A model generated the notes under the pieces. The model was not told where the DNA came from. It did not search any database and worked only from the letters and a program-made list of their open reading frames with translations. This document shows, one piece after another, positions 21,594-33,719 of a DNA stretch of 64,000 bases (position 1 is its first letter; every line of letters starts with the position of its first letter). Made by a program: the position numbers and the translations under genes. The stretch comes from Meghimatium bilineatum (lineage: Eukaryota; Mollusca; Gastropoda; Stylommatophora; Philomycidae). Location: assembly GCA_034231615.1 (NCBI GenBank), contig CM067311.1, forward strand, positions 17,814,143 to 17,878,142, given 5' to 3'.

Positions 21594-24075
21594 TTAAAAA
21601 CAGTGCAGGTCGTCTGAAGGTGTCTTAGTGATCCATACAGTAAGTCTTCTTCTTCTTCTTCTTCTTCTTCTCGTTCGGAGTTTGACATGTCTACACAACA
21701 AGTCCTTCTTCCCTATTAAATGCTGCTGTATTTGAAAGTTCCTCAGTGCTCCCATACATCTTTCTGTCAATATCCATCTCTGTGGGCCAGTGTTGTCAAC
21801 TATTCGGTTTGCATGACACCATGGTTGCTGGTGCGCCTCTCGGCCTGGCATCCTCGACTTCAGCACCTGTGTTTGCTTGTGCAGGATTGTGACCCTGCTC
21901 GATATTGGGTGGTCCAACCAATCTTAGTTTCCAGCCTCTGTTGGCTGGACTAACCCCCATCTCGACGTCAAGGAGTTGGCCTCTATGGGGAGTAAGTTAG
22001 TGACTGTAGAAGGTTTATCTGGTCGTTGAAATGTAGGGGCAGTCAATAAGGAGATGTTCTACTGTTTCATTGGGATGAGAGTAGTGTCTACAAGTGGGTA
22101 GATGTTAAGGTTTGATACAGTTTAAATTGATATTGGTCTTTTAATGTCCTGTTCGAAACTGAAAGACAAGTCATTGATTTCTCCTGTAGAGTTTATTTAT
22201 GTTGTCATTCTCCTTTGGACGTTTCGTTTCAACAAATACATTTCTACCTGTCAGTCCATTTGCTCATTTGTTCAGTCATTTTTCCCGGGTGTTATTTCTG
22301 AGAATCTGTCTGACTATTGCCATACTACAAGATCTTTGCATTTGTTGTTTTTTGCGCCTCTTTTTGCTAGTTTGTCGCTACTTCGCTTCCAGGGATCCAC
22401 TGCATGATCACACTGATTGGATAGGCAGAGAAAAGACAATACGCTGCCCTTGCTATGTGAAAAATATCTTGATTTTCATGTGGGGTATGTTTAAGTGCTT
22501 CCAGAACTTACATAGAATCTGCAAAAATGACCCTGCCTGATGATTTTTTCTTAAATGAGATCAAACTGTTGGTGTATTAACTCAGTTTACTCAGGTAGTG
22601 TCTTGATGGTCTCAGCCTCTGCTTCATAATTTTAGCAATGTTCTCACCACAAGATTTACAGAACTCGCTTGCAGTTCCATCAGCGTAGGCCTTGATTTCT
22701 TTATGATGATGGGTAACTTATAGTTTGTAGAGAAATGTCCTCAGGATTGTTGGTAGTGTTCCCTTATTGGCTGTTTTATCTAGTAATTGTGTTTGGATAG
22801 TTTGTTGGTGCAAGTTCTCCCAAACGGTCCGAGGTATTTGTTTTCTAGTTCTCTCTCTTGCGGTAGATGGTTTATGCCATCTTACTCTTTGAATATATCC
22901 AGTAGAGACAGTTGTTTTAGTCTTTTTGCTTATCCAGTAGAGACCGTTGTTTTAGTATTTTTGCTTATCCAGTAGAGAACGCTGTTTTAGTCATTTTGCG
23001 TATCCAGTAGAGACCTTTGTTTTAGTCTTTTTGCTTATCCAGTAGAGACCGTTGTTTTAGTCTTTTTGCTTATCCAGTAGAGACCGTTGTTTTAGTCTTT
23101 TTGCTTATCCAGTAGAGACCGTTGTTTTAGTCTTTTTGCTTGTTTTTAATTGTCAATATTTTATTTTGGTGGTAATTCTTTTGTCTCTTGCACCTTTCTA
23201 CCACTTCCGTCAGTGCTCCTTTCCATGTGATGTCCAGTGGTTCTACATTTGCATCTATCTCTCATACTGCTGTGTGGATGCTGATCGCATCCCTCCACAG
23301 ATTAGCCTCAGAGCTTTGTTGTGCACCCTAATCAGGAATTAGATAGTAGTATTGCTCCCAATCGTCTGGAGAGGAAGGCTATAATCCATTAATGATCTCA
23401 CACAGCCAAGATATAGTTGGCGGAGAATCTGTTTGTCTTTCCCCCTTCTCCCCCCCCCTCCAGTTTGTACTGGCTTGTCTTTTAATGAGGTTTAGATGTT
23501 GACGTGCTTTTTTCTCTGAGATCTTCTATGTGGTATTTTAGTGTTAGTTGTCTGTCTCGTTTTACTCCAAGGTAAACATGGGTTTCTTCCTTTGTTAATA
23601 TTTCCCTACTCACTTTGATGTTGACATTTATTTGGCTGCTTTGAGACTTCTGTGAGAAAATAGTGTAAGCAGGTTTCTGTGTATTGATTTTTACTTTTCA
23701 CAATTCACAGTATATTGAGATTGTGAGGAGAGATCTGTTGATCTTTCCTTTTGCCAGGATGGGAAAGGTCGTCAGCAAACAATGTTTTTAACACATTAAG
23801 ATGTCTCCACTAGAACATCAATAAAATTAAGAAAGAGTGCGTAGCTTACTGGGGAACCGTGAGACAGACCTTAATGGGGAGCCTTGAGGTAATCCTTAGT
23901 TGGGATCCTTGAGGCAGTCCCTCCTCCAGCGATCTATTTTAGGATAGTGTACCGGCATAGCTAGTAGCTGTAGTTCTGTTGGTCAGGAGGGACTGAATCT
24001 ATTTAAATATCTTCTCACTTATTCCCATTCTGTTCATCTTACTCAAGAACTCATTCACACTAGAATTGAATACAC
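21594..24075 (-). pseudogene. LINE with reverse transcriptase and RNase H, decayed
   Basis: Read on the minus strand from 24075: reverse transcriptase region NEFLSKMNRMGISEKIFK, LLTNRTTATSYAGTLS, GLPQGS and TLFADD (about 23770). Then come HVYLGVKRDRQLTLKYHIED, LNLIKRQA and ILRQLYLGCVRSLMDYSLP. After a 35-bp minisatellite an RNase H domain appears: IKAYADGTAS (about 22650), MQWIPGS and AKRGAKNNKCKD (about 22340). A C-terminal zinc-knuckle-like TCRHYSHPNETVEHLLIDCP and a basic tail LLCRHVKLRTRRRR at about 21660 follow. RT plus RNase H places it in the I/Jockey-like group of LINEs. Many frameshifts and stops; not functional. The endonuclease is missing. Confidence 0.85.
22897..23140. repeat. 35-bp minisatellite inside the LINE, seven copies
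   Basis: Units carry TATCCAGTAGAGACCGTTGT then TTTAGTCTTTTTGCT. The array sits between the RT and RNase H regions of the LINE remnant, so it expanded after insertion or was carried in the source copy. Confidence 0.93.
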
Positions 24076-24619
24076 ACACATTACACAAACAAAAATATAC
24101 AAGAACTACAGTTCTCAGTTCTCTGAAGTTTTTCCAGTAATATAGAAACGATTTCTACAAATAGGGTACACTCGTGACAGACAGACTTTCTACAAAGACT
24201 TTAGTCTGAGAGATCAGACTAAGCATATTGCTGTTACATTGCAATTTGCTGTAGTTCTGTTAAATTTTGACAGCGTCCTGATATGTTACCACTGTATATT
24301 TTTATTCTCTCAACACAATTTTTTCATCTTCCTATTTTTCTTCATCTCAACCTATTTTCAATTCCGACATATTTTTAGTTTCTCCACAATTATATACTAA
24401 AGACATCCATTTCGCGTGTATCTATTTCGAAATTGAAGGTCTTAGGTCGTTGTTGCTGTCCAGTACAGTTGTTGAAAGCAGTTTCATTCGTGCAACTTTG
24501 TTAGTATTATTTGTATAAAGACTACACTGATCTCCAGAAATTATGTGATGTTTAGCAAGGTCATACTACGATGCATTTCGGAATATTTAATATTTCAGCA
24601 TTGTCTCTATTATCTATTG
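24076..24619. other. No recognisable feature
   Basis: Upstream of the LINE on its strand. No endonuclease domain could be read in any frame. Confidence 0.4.
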
Positions 24620-24790
24620 TCTTTCTCCAGGTGGTTTGTGATCCACTCTTGCCGTTAACGTATGATTGGAGCTCGAGCTTGCATTCTAAAGCCAAATGTG
24701 TGACCTCGGCTGTGATATGACCGTGTCTGTGATATGTCCCTGACGTTTTCTATCCATCTTTTTCGTGGTCTTCCTCTGGCTTATATTTCA
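24620..24790 (-). pseudogene. LINE extreme C-terminal fragment
   Basis: The minus strand reads KPEEDHEKDG-like sequence, then HGHITAEVTHLALECKLELQ and GKSGSQTTWRK. It matches the fragment at 26393-26647 (YGHITAEATHLALECKLEL). Related to the C-terminus of the LINE at 62.7-63.7 kb. Confidence 0.75.
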
Positions 24791-24948
24791 GCATAAAAGC
24801 ATATTTTCCGTGTTACACTGTTTCCAATGAATAAAAACTAAAATTTCATGATTTTCATCTAAAAATGATAAGGCTGGAAAATATTTCCGTTGAACACAGA
24901 AACTTCCATTCAATAAAGTGTCCTCTTAATGAAGTCTTTACTGTATTA

Positions 24949-25850
24949 CGAGGCGTGTTCAAATGAAAACGGGACTTGTGGATTTATTTAAAAAGTATCA
25001 TACGCAATTTAATATTTTCAACGGAATTGAACAAAGCAACCACTTGTGAATAAGAATGCACCTGGGTTCATCAGAAAAAATCTCCGTATGCATTTAGGCA
25101 AGCATCCCACTGTTTAGGTAGACGTCGAATGCCGTCCGAGAAAAAGTTGCGTGGCTGTTCTCTGAACCATGTGGTCACCGCTGTCTTCACGTCTGCGTCG
25201 CTGTTGAATGCTCAACAGAAATGCATCACCCTCTGCCCTGTAACGCATCAGGTGGTTCAAACTCCACCCCATCCGTTCTTCCTTATGGTGGTCAGTCAAC
25301 ATCCGTGGGACCCACTGTGAACACACCTTCCGATAGTTCAATTTCTTCCGAACAACCATGTGGGCTGTCCCAATTGACATATGGAATTCTTCTGCAAGCG
25401 AACGAATGCTCCGACGACGGTCAGTCAGTACTGCTTTATCAAGCACGGCTATGGCTTCTTCTGTTGCAACAATATGCGCCTGACCTGGCCGTGCAAGATC
25501 TGCCGTTAACTCACGTCCGTCTTTAAACATACGCACCCACTCCATCACTCTGGTCCTCGACAAACATTTGTCACCATATGCTGCCTTCATTCTCCGATGA
25601 ATGTCTACTGCTTGACATCCTTCAAATGAAAGAAACTGGATCACAGCACGCTGATTCACTTTGGACGGGTTCGGAATCACACCCGCCATATTGTTAACAG
25701 TCTTCTGCAGCACATATGCATGCTGGGAAGATGAACACGTGACCGTATGTAAATTATTGGATACTCATTACTAGTGCAAAATGTCATCAATATCAGTGCG
25801 CTCTATCACGCGTGGTGTAACAAGTCCCGTTTTCATTTGAACACGCCTCG
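24949..25850 (-). mobile_element. Internally deleted mariner-family transposon (902 bp)
   Basis: Terminal inverted repeats of 31 bp are perfect: CGAGGCGTGTTCAAATGAAA and on, at 24949-24979, and the reverse complement at 25820-25850. TA lies outside each end, the mariner target duplication; on the right it merges with a TA microsatellite (25851-25877). Autonomous mariners are about 1.3 kb, so some 400 bp are missing. Perfect terminal repeats suggest that it could still be mobilised in trans, which is inference. Confidence 0.95.
25114..25713 (-). pseudogene. Mariner transposase lacking its catalytic core
   Basis: The N-terminal DNA-binding part is intact: VNQRAVIQFLSFEGCQAVDI, SRTRVMEWVRMFKDGRE and SIRSLAEEFHMSIGTAHMVV are the two helix-turn-helix regions of mariner transposases, and WVPRMLTDHHKEERM is the linker. 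The probable start is MAGVIPNPSKVNQ. After HLMRYRAEGDAFLLSIQQ the sequence jumps, in another frame, to DADVKTAVTTWFREQ and GIRRLPKQWDACLNAYG, which is the normal mariner C-terminus. A single deletion thus removed all three catalytic aspartates and shifted the frame; the residual 200-codon frame ends out of frame. Confidence 0.92.
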
Positions 25851-25882
<32 letters not shown>

Positions 25883-26106
25883 GAATGTCCAATAGTGCTT
25901 AAATGTATTCCAAACACAAATTCAATTCAGTCTACCTTGACTAATAGCTTTCGTCATTTCTCCATCACAAATTATGTGTATATTCTATGTTCTGTTTTCC
26001 GTGTGATCCCATATCAATGCCCGTCTTGCTATCTCGTTTCGCTCTTTGACAGTAAAGACTTCCAAGGACAGTTTATTAACCTATCTTTCAACTTCTCGCG
26101 TGAATT

Positions 26107-26390
26107 ATTCGCGTGTTGTCGAGGCACGGGAGGGGAGCAATGCAAAGAGCATCAAAACTGTTTACCTTCCATGCATATCGCAAGAAACGACTAAGAAGGT
26201 TATGTGGTGGAGTTGGCTATCCCATCACATATAGGGTCAAAGTGATCCAAACACATGCTGAATTCGTGTTTGCTATTCCAAAAGGTGCAGATATCGCTGT
26301 AATTCTGTAAACCATGACACATCACATTTCTTTCTACGGACTACATCCTGTTAATACTTATGAGTTTGAGAACAAACCCAGAAGAAGAAA
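26107..26390 (+). mobile_element. SINE family D, diverged copy
   Basis: GTGTTGTCGAGGCACGGGAG, GGGGAGCAATGCAAAG, CTGTTTACCTTCCATGCATA, CGACTAAGAAGGTTATG and TTTGAGAAC followed by AGAAGAAGAAA follow the order of family D. It differs by many substitutions and small indels, so it is older than the 18-kb and 58-kb copies. It abuts a LINE C-terminal fragment. Confidence 0.85.
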
Positions 26391-26392
26391 AA

Positions 26393-26647
26393 CTTCCTTA
26401 GTCTGTGTTTCCGTAATCCATGTGAAATTGTCTCTGTATATTGTCTTTCCCCAGGTGGTTTGTGATCCACTCTTGCCGTTAAGCGTAGGGTTGATTGGAG
26501 CTCGAGCTTGCATTCTAAAGCCAGATGTGTGGCCTCGGCTGTGATATGACCGTATCTGTACAGGATGACTCTGACGATTTCTATCCATCTTTTCCGTGGT
26601 CTTCCTCTGGCTTTGTACCCTGATCTCAATTGTGTTTGAGTATACAT
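26393..26647 (-). pseudogene. LINE C-terminal fragment
   Basis: Minus strand: YTQTQLRSGYKARGRPRKRW, IEIVRVILYRYGHITAEATH and LALECKLELQSTL. GRPRKRW followed by ITAE and an Ala/Lys-rich stretch corresponds to the end of the LINE at 62.7-63.7 kb (GRPRKRWIDSVLE, GNITAEEANSRAK). Only the last 80 or so codons remain. Confidence 0.75.
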
Positions 26648-27439
26648 ATTAATATATATATTTGGGTATTGATGGATTGCAGTTTCATTTAGGGATTTTG
26701 TTATACCCCCATTTTGTTTATCCTATACTAAACTTTTTTTTCCACTGATCCGTAAATCGAAGACTATGGTATTGTGTAAGTATATTTACATAGCCAACCA
26801 CGTTTAATGTGTTCTTGTTTGTGTCTGCAACTACCAATAAGACATTATCATAACTTTTCTAGAGATATAAATCTTCAAGACGTCAGATACAACTTCAAAT
26901 TCCCTGTGCACTCATTTACATCGGTGAAATACGTCACATATAGATTGTGAATAGTGCCGATATGTGTGACGTCAGTGCACAACCACTTTATAGATATAAC
27001 CTACATATAAGAATGCACCATTTTGTTGTAAGTGGATTTACTACTGTAAATTATTGTTTATAAGCAAATAGGTAATTCATTATTTACTGCACGGTACCGA
27101 TTGCTTTCTGAATAACATAGATCAATATATTATTATATTTTAGATATAAGCCTTAAGAAATATTTCCAGAACGATCAATGCAACCGTCCAAATATTTATA
27201 TATATATAACCAGTGGGAAAATGTTTTCCACAAGCTTTCATATCATTAATGTGCGATAGAAGTATCCTAGCAACGAGTGACGCGTGAACGTTCATTATTA
27301 AATTAATTTTATGAATGGAAGTCAAATAGAGGATAACATGTTCCTTAATTCTCTTGTTCCTTCCTTTGTTCTATGTCGTTAGCATTGTTATTTTCTGTGT
27401 AGGGGATAATAATAATTGGCATATTTCTACAATGTTGTC
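26648..27439. other. Unique AT-rich sequence
   Basis: No element or coding segment recognised. Confidence 0.4.
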
Positions 27440-27560
27440 TTCAACCAGTGGTTTTCAATCTTTTCTTGGCCAGGGGACCTTATTTGTGACACATTTTTGT
27501 TTCATGGTCCTACTGGTGCCTTTAAGAGATCCCTTTTTTTGTTCAATTCGTCTACGTTAT
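27440..27560 (+). mobile_element. Possible hAT-type element end
   Basis: ACCAGTGGTTTTCAATCTTT followed by GGCCAGGGGACC resembles the 5' end of non-autonomous hAT elements. The other end was not found. Confidence 0.4.
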
Positions 27561-28342
27561 TTTTTATAATAAACGAGACTGCTGTAAACTGGATAACAAT
27601 AGCAGTACACAAAGTCGATCAGTCTAACAATGAACTCACAGACTATCAAACTATTGGGTACTGGTATATAAAAATACGAATAACAGTATACAAGACAGTT
27701 TGAACTTTTCAACCATAATGTCTTTTTCAAGAAAATACGAGGCTTATTATGCTTCATCGCTATAAATCTTGTTAAACAACTTTGAAATAATTACCTTCCT
27801 TTGCCACCTCCCCACCTCCCCTCCAACCTGAACGTTTACGACCCAATTTGAAACATTTTTTTATGCTAACACCTTGTATCTTTCTGTTGCCTACAGAGAG
27901 CATATGATCCACGTTTAGATCCACTGGTCTAAGCAACTTCAAATACATCCAGTAATAAGGTGTATCAGTCTAGGTATCTGGAATCATGGATGTGATGCGG
28001 TACGATTCTCTTTCTAAAACTATTCTAGGGAACAGTGGAGGGGGTAAAGAAGAAGAGTATTGAAGGATGTATGCATTGATAATATATAAATCTGGGTTGG
28101 ATTAAGATTTTCCGAACTAAGGAAATGAAAACAGGGACATGACGGAGTATATTGTGTTGATGCTTCCAGAGTGTCACACCTACCACCTTGAATGGTTATG
28201 GGTTCGATAATTATGGTGGTTTTTAGGAATATCATAAGCATCATCCCTGAACACTGGAATATAACGCACATGATGATAGTGATGATGATATAACACCTTT
28301 GGAATATGAATTTATCAATCGTGATCTTTATTTCAGGTGGTT
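27561..28342. other. No recognisable gene
   Basis: Unique sequence. GGGTTCGATAATTATGG near 28200 is B-box-like only. Confidence 0.35.
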
Positions 28343-28618
28343 CAACTTCAGAGTGCTGTAAACTGTGTTTGATTAAGAGATTTGCCAGCTTCAGAGTGCT
28401 GTAAACGTTGTTTAAGAGATTTGCCAGCTTCAGAGTGGTGTAAACATTGTTTAAGAGATTTGCCAGCTTCAGAGTGGTGTAAACTTTGTTTCATTAAGAG
28501 ATTTGCCAGCTTCAGAGTGGTGTAAACTTTGTTTAAGAGATTTGCCAGCTTCAGAGTGGTGTAAACATTGTTTAAGAGATTTGCCAGCTTCAGAGTGGTG
28601 TAAACTTTGATTAAGAAA
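28343..28618. repeat. 39-bp minisatellite, about seven copies
   Basis: Units carry AGATTTGCCAGCTTCAGAGT then GGTGTAAACATTGTTTAAG. One unit has a small insertion (CATTA). Confidence 0.93.
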
Positions 28619-29337
28619 TGTTTCAAAACAGTTGCAAGTTCCAGATAACTATTGAACGTGTCTGTATGGCTCACAGGTCACGAGATGGACAACATTCCAC
28701 TACAGATAAATATATCCTAAACCTTTACGTCTGAACGGTTTGTGTTAGATTCTTATAATACCTATTTTTTCTTCTTAGCTGTCACTGTGATCGGCCGCAT
28801 TCTCTATAAAACCATATTCTGTGGAGTGATTGATTGACTAAGTGTCCAGAATTCACAAACAAACGTTAAGTCTTGTTCTAGTGAACGTTGAAGGATACGT
28901 TTTCTCATTTAACATTGGGGCACAACTCTTATTGAAATATTGGAGAAAAGCCTCTTCTCATTTAAAAGTTGCGGAAGAAAATAACGAAAATATCAGATGC
29001 GGAAAGAGAAGAACTGCATAAATATGCATGTAGAAAGCTGAAATAAATTGGTAAGGAGCAAGTACATAGGTGATGCCAGCTTCATCAAACTGTCAAAAAG
29101 AATGGAAGATTAAGCAGTGGTTCTGAACGTGGTTCTTAAGGCAACCATTGGTAATTGATGGAATTTGCTGTGGACAAGGAGGAAAGGAGGAAGTACGAAA
29201 TAAGAAATTGCAAATTTGGGACAGCGTCTGGTCTATATGGTTATGGTTCCGCGAGAATTCAAAAAATATTGTTTCTGGGAGACGAGCATGTCTTTATTGT
29301 TTCAGGACATATCAGTCTATATTTTTCCAAAACACCA
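28619..29337. other. No recognisable gene
   Basis: Unique sequence; open frames that begin here only become long by running into the next array. Confidence 0.4.
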
Positions 29338-29800
29338 ACTCGTCTATATGGTTCGAGGACAATGGCTCGTCTATATGGTTCGAGGACAATGGCTCGTCTA
29401 TATGGTTCGAGGACAATGGCTCGTCTATATGGTTCGAGGACAACAGCTCGTCTATATGGTTCGAGGACAATGGCTCGTCTATATGATTCGAGGACAACAG
29501 CTCGTCTATATGATTCGAGGACAATGGCTCGTCTATATGCTTCGAGGACAATGGCTCGTCTATATGGTTCGAGGACAACAGCTCGTCTATATGATTCGAG
29601 GACAACAACGTGTCTATATGGTTCGAGGACAACAACTTGTCTATATGGTTCCGGGACTCGGTTCCTCTATATGGTTCAAGAACCGAGCTATATGGTTCCG
29701 GGACTCGGGTTCCTCAATATGGTTCAGGAACCGAGCTATATGGTTGTGGGACTCGGGTTCCTATATATTGTTCAGGAACCGAGCTATATGGTTCAGAATA
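29338..29800. repeat. 27-bp minisatellite grading into a GGTTCCGGGACTCGG variant
   Basis: Eleven units of TCGTCTATATGGTTCGAGGA plus CAATGGC or CAACAGC. From 29640 the motif changes to TATATGGTTCCGGGACTCGG alternating with GGTTCAGGAACCGAGC, which can pair with itself. Frames of up to 253 codons are artefacts of the 27-bp period. Confidence 0.93.
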
Positions 29801-30682
29801 CGGTGATATTCATCAACGGCTTAATGTGGAGGTGTTCAGCTGCCTTTACTTTCCTAAGAGGCCTATTACACGTTTCGCTTAGCTGGGGTGACCTTGGAAC
29901 TATTGGAGATTTTTAAAAAAATGACTTTCATAAAGTGTCTCTGATTATATATAGATATACTAGATGCAATCTCCGGCGTTGCCCGGGGCGAGAATAAAAG
30001 AAGAACAACAAAAAACCCAGATAAATAGAACAGATGCGAATATATGTTATTAATGTAGCGATGACTTTGATATGTTTCATTTTCAACACATTAACCAAAA
30101 AAATTATTTAAAAAAAATTATTTGAATCGTACACCCACGGCCACATTTTATCCCATAATATACTTCTCGCTCGTGACACACGATAGAGTGTGTAAAATTC
30201 TATCTTTATAAACATTGCGTATTCTAATGTGTGCCATGCGACGTATTCTTTCCAGATCTTAGTGATATCAATGTTTATTGGATAATTCAATACTTGATCG
30301 ATTAGAATTCAAGGACACAACAGAAACGTAGATATAACTATTAATATCCGATTCGTTCATAGGTAAAATATACACGGCATCAGCAAATGGCAAGGTGAAG
30401 GATTAATTAGTTTGTTGAAACAGTAACATTCGATGGAAAAGCAAAAAAATATTGTCTAGCCATCTGGATTTATTTACAAAATTTTTTATCTTTGCACACC
30501 GGTCAGAGATAAAATGTTAACAAATCATATCATTGTCCAGCGTTGACGGAGCACCTTTAAAATTTCTGCGAGTGCAACTGGTAGGTAACTGAGTAAAACT
30601 ATATAGGAACAAAATATGGTCCTTCTGCGTGCTGTTTTAGAGGAGCCTATAGATAACCCCAAAAGTAGAGATTTGCGAAATA

Positions 30683-30687
<5 letters not shown>
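29801..30687. other. Unique sequence with a CCGGCGTTGCCCGG motif
   Basis: ATACTAGATGCAATCTCCGG, then CGTTGCCCGGGGCG at about 29957-29990. This GC-rich hairpin-prone motif in AT-rich DNA is common near ends of unclassified invertebrate repeats. No partner copy is present in the window. Confidence 0.35.

Positions 30688-30735
<48 letters not shown>
30688..30735. repeat. (TA)n microsatellite
   Basis: About 24 dinucleotides. Confidence 0.95.
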
Positions 30736-30737
<2 letters not shown>

Positions 30738-31894
30738 TACTACATATTACATGTGTGTGAATGCTTTGAATCAAATGGTTGTTCGTTGAAATCGATCAGA
30801 GAAAACCGCCGCATCACAATCTAAATAGCTAGTGAACAAAAGACGCTTAGTTGTGGGGAGATATGTCGACGGCAACTGACAGCAATCTGTCTATATACCA
30901 GCACTGGTGAATAGATTACACATCGCAGATTCATTACAGTCAACCTTCACAATGATGTTTCAGTCAACCTAGAAATGAATGGAAGTGTCGGTTGTTCAAA
31001 TATATTTTGTCTCTTAAATTGCTATTTGCACGAGTGATGTGTGCGTATCGTTCTAAAGTAAAAATTCAATTGGTATCCTGGCGTGACAAGATGACCTAGG
31101 GTTTGTTATGGAGACACAACGTGTGACTTTCGTCAATAGAAGACCTACCAAAAGAATCAAAACAAGACTATTTATGTCACGTTTTCGATTATTTCCACGC
31201 AATTCGTTGGTCGGCGTAGGCAGGGGACACATAGAATATATAGTGACCAATGAAAAACACGGAAATAATTCAAAATCAAAGGGATTTTTTTGATTCTGCA
31301 ATTAACTCTTGTATTTGGCGAAAAAGTCATGCATAACACATCATCTTAGGTAGTGTAAGTCCTTCATCAGATTAGTCATGCGATATGATCCCAAAGATTC
31401 TCACTTAAATTAGTTGAACAAATCAACTGTATCGGCGCTTTTCATTGGCTTTTAATTTCAAGATGTTATTCTTACACTGGTCTTACTAGACTACAATTGA
31501 ACATTTAGTATTTCACTTTATTAAAATAAATTATAAATTAAATTCTGCTTATTATAAACTAAATTGTAACATGCAACATATCAACATCATCAGTCTGATC
31601 ATTATACTTCAACATGGAACATAGAATCGACAAACACAACTCACATATCCAAAACATGCGCTGAACGTGTCAGAAAAATTCATAGTACCCCAAAAAAACA
31701 GCAACAGAAAAACATAACAAGCCAGTAATTTGTCTTCGCCGTATAAATGACATTTTATTTGTGTTTAGAGTAAATGTAAATAAGGATTTGTCAAATAAAC
31801 ATTCAAGCAGCGTATGTATGTCCTGTATCAATAAAATTAAGCATATAAAAAACACTTTCAGAACAATGTTTCAAAACAACACAACACATTGCTA
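30736..31894. other. Unique AT-rich sequence
   Basis: Two opposed frames overlap around 31053-31301 but neither has a recognisable motif. Confidence 0.4.
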
Positions 31895-31976
31895 TACATG
31901 TTTGGTGTGAATTCACTGATGATGTTAGTATTAATTAAATGTTTGGTGTGAATTCCATGATGATGTTAGTATTAAT
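31895..31976. repeat. 41-bp tandem doublet
   Basis: TGTTTGGTGTGAATTC...TGATGATGTTAGTATTAAT occurs twice. Confidence 0.85.
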
Positions 31977-32269
31977 ACAGTTTTTGTAGTGTGTTTTATC
32001 AATATTGACCAAAATGCCATGGATGTGTTAAACATGACATAAGTACAAAGTCCACAAATGTTGTAAATCAAGTACCATCTGTACTTCCTATACTTACTAA
32101 CCAACCTTGCAGTTCTAGTAGGAATATTGTTTCAAAGAATGAGGCTGATGTGACTAAATGCGTAACAATATTTCCTCCACATATTGCAAATACATCAACA
32201 TCAACTTCGCACATTGCATGTACATCGAGATCATCATTACAAAACATCAATAAGCTTTCTTCCATATTT

Positions 32270-32680
32270 TAGTACATCACTTGCACAGGCTCTTTCTGCA
32301 GATGAAGAAAACTGTTCACATGTTGTGTTAGGTGAAACCTTAAATATTGGTTGGGAAGAATCCAAGACAAACATGCAAGTAAGAGAAATCCAAAAACAGC
32401 AATATGATTCTACAACAATGCGAAGAAAAACGGAATTATATCGGATAGTACTTAGAATGAATAAAGACAGACTGCCACTATACGCATTAAAATGGGTACC
32501 AGGTGGCAAAAGAAAAAAGAGGGGAATACCAAGAGAGACCCTGCGCAGATACAACCATCAAAGAGGACATTACTTTGGGTCTCTGCAGTAGTCCAGAATT
32601 ACACACAGTATCATCACGTCGCTCGAAATGGATAGATCTGTATTCGACGCTGAAGAAACATAGATAGAAAGCTAATGGCA
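32270..32680 (+). pseudogene. LINE C-terminal fragment
   Basis: Plus strand: LNIGWEESKTNMQVRE, MRRKTELYRIVLRMNKDRLP, LKWVPGGKRKKRGIPRETLR. It lines up with the 36.5-kb fragment (LTYIGHVL, LFKWLPEDTRKGGRPNRL) and the 52-kb LINE (RLSYIGHVLRADTNR, LEWIPTGKRARGRPKETLRR). The canonical YIGHVLR has decayed to YRIVLR. Confidence 0.75.
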
Positions 32681-33195
32681 ACATCCTTTAGTCTGCAGAC
32701 AAAATACATGGTTCTTTAAACTAGTTCCGCAAATATACTTAATATACAGATGTTATAGAGGATGGTTTATTAGATTTCCATCAAAAGATTTGTTCTAAAC
32801 GGTTAAAGCTTAGGTGTCGCTGTTTTCCAATCTTATTTATGAGCGAGTCTTCAACTTTCATTATCTAAGATTCAACGTAATAATTTCCTCTTTGTCGATG
32901 TTTAACATCATAGATTAAAGGTTGGCTGTAATAGCTTTTGATTTGATGTTTAGCGAGCTAAGGGAACAGTACATGCATATAATAATAATCATCCGCAAGT
33001 CTCCTCTAAATATGAATTGGTGGGTCGCATGTGGATCTCGGTTCAGGCTGTATTTTATCAATAATTTTTGTATACAAATTTAACATTTTTAAATATGAAA
33101 GCGATAATGTACAATTAAATTTAGTAAGTGCTTGAACCAGTTCTATTATTTGATCTGTAAAACTTTAAAACGTTTATGCTTCTATGTATAGGATC
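32681..33195. other. No recognisable feature
   Basis: AT-rich unique sequence. Confidence 0.4.
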
Positions 33196-33290
33196 ATATT
33201 CTCTTACTTGTGACTTCAATGTCACACAATGCATCTGTTGTTCGTGTTTTCATTGTCACACAATGCATCTGTTTTTCGTGTTTTCCTTAT
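33196..33290. repeat. 34-bp tandem doublet
   Basis: TGTCACACAATGCATCTGTT followed by a TTCGTGTTTTC segment occurs twice. Confidence 0.8.
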
Positions 33291-33719
33291 TGTACATATA
33301 TGCTTTTCCTGTATGTATTAATACAGTTTAGTGGCGAAACGTCGCTATTTTATAATTGTGTTCTATTTAAAAATTTCATTTAAAATAATTTTTTCAACAT
33401 TTTAAATTATTTTCACATTATAGAGTTTTAAAAACCGCGTGCAGCTTGCGTTTAATTACAAGGGGGAAAAAAACCAGTCACGTTCATTCTTAACGTTTAT
33501 GGATTCTAGCGGTGTACACAAAAATAGGCACAACATTTCCACGAAAGCAGGCAAATAAATGAACATAAATCACATAATTCCTATTCTTTGTATTTAACGC
33601 CAGTATTTGGATTCCGGGTTTAATAGCTCCTCTTGTGATATTGAAGATTATGTCATTATGGACATCATAAATGTTGAGACATATGAAATATATTAGAAAT
33701 TATTTTTCCGAAGTGAGAT
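33291..33719. other. No recognisable feature
   Basis: AT-rich. GTGGCGAAACGTCGC near 33336 is a small hairpin-like motif of the kind seen in retroelement tails; isolated here. Confidence 0.35.

Noticed and set aside
25221..25526. Plus-strand ORF of 101 codons over the mariner
   Set aside because: Antisense shadow of the transposase frame.
29155..29916. 253-codon frame
   Set aside because: Runs through the 27-bp array; other frames are equally open.
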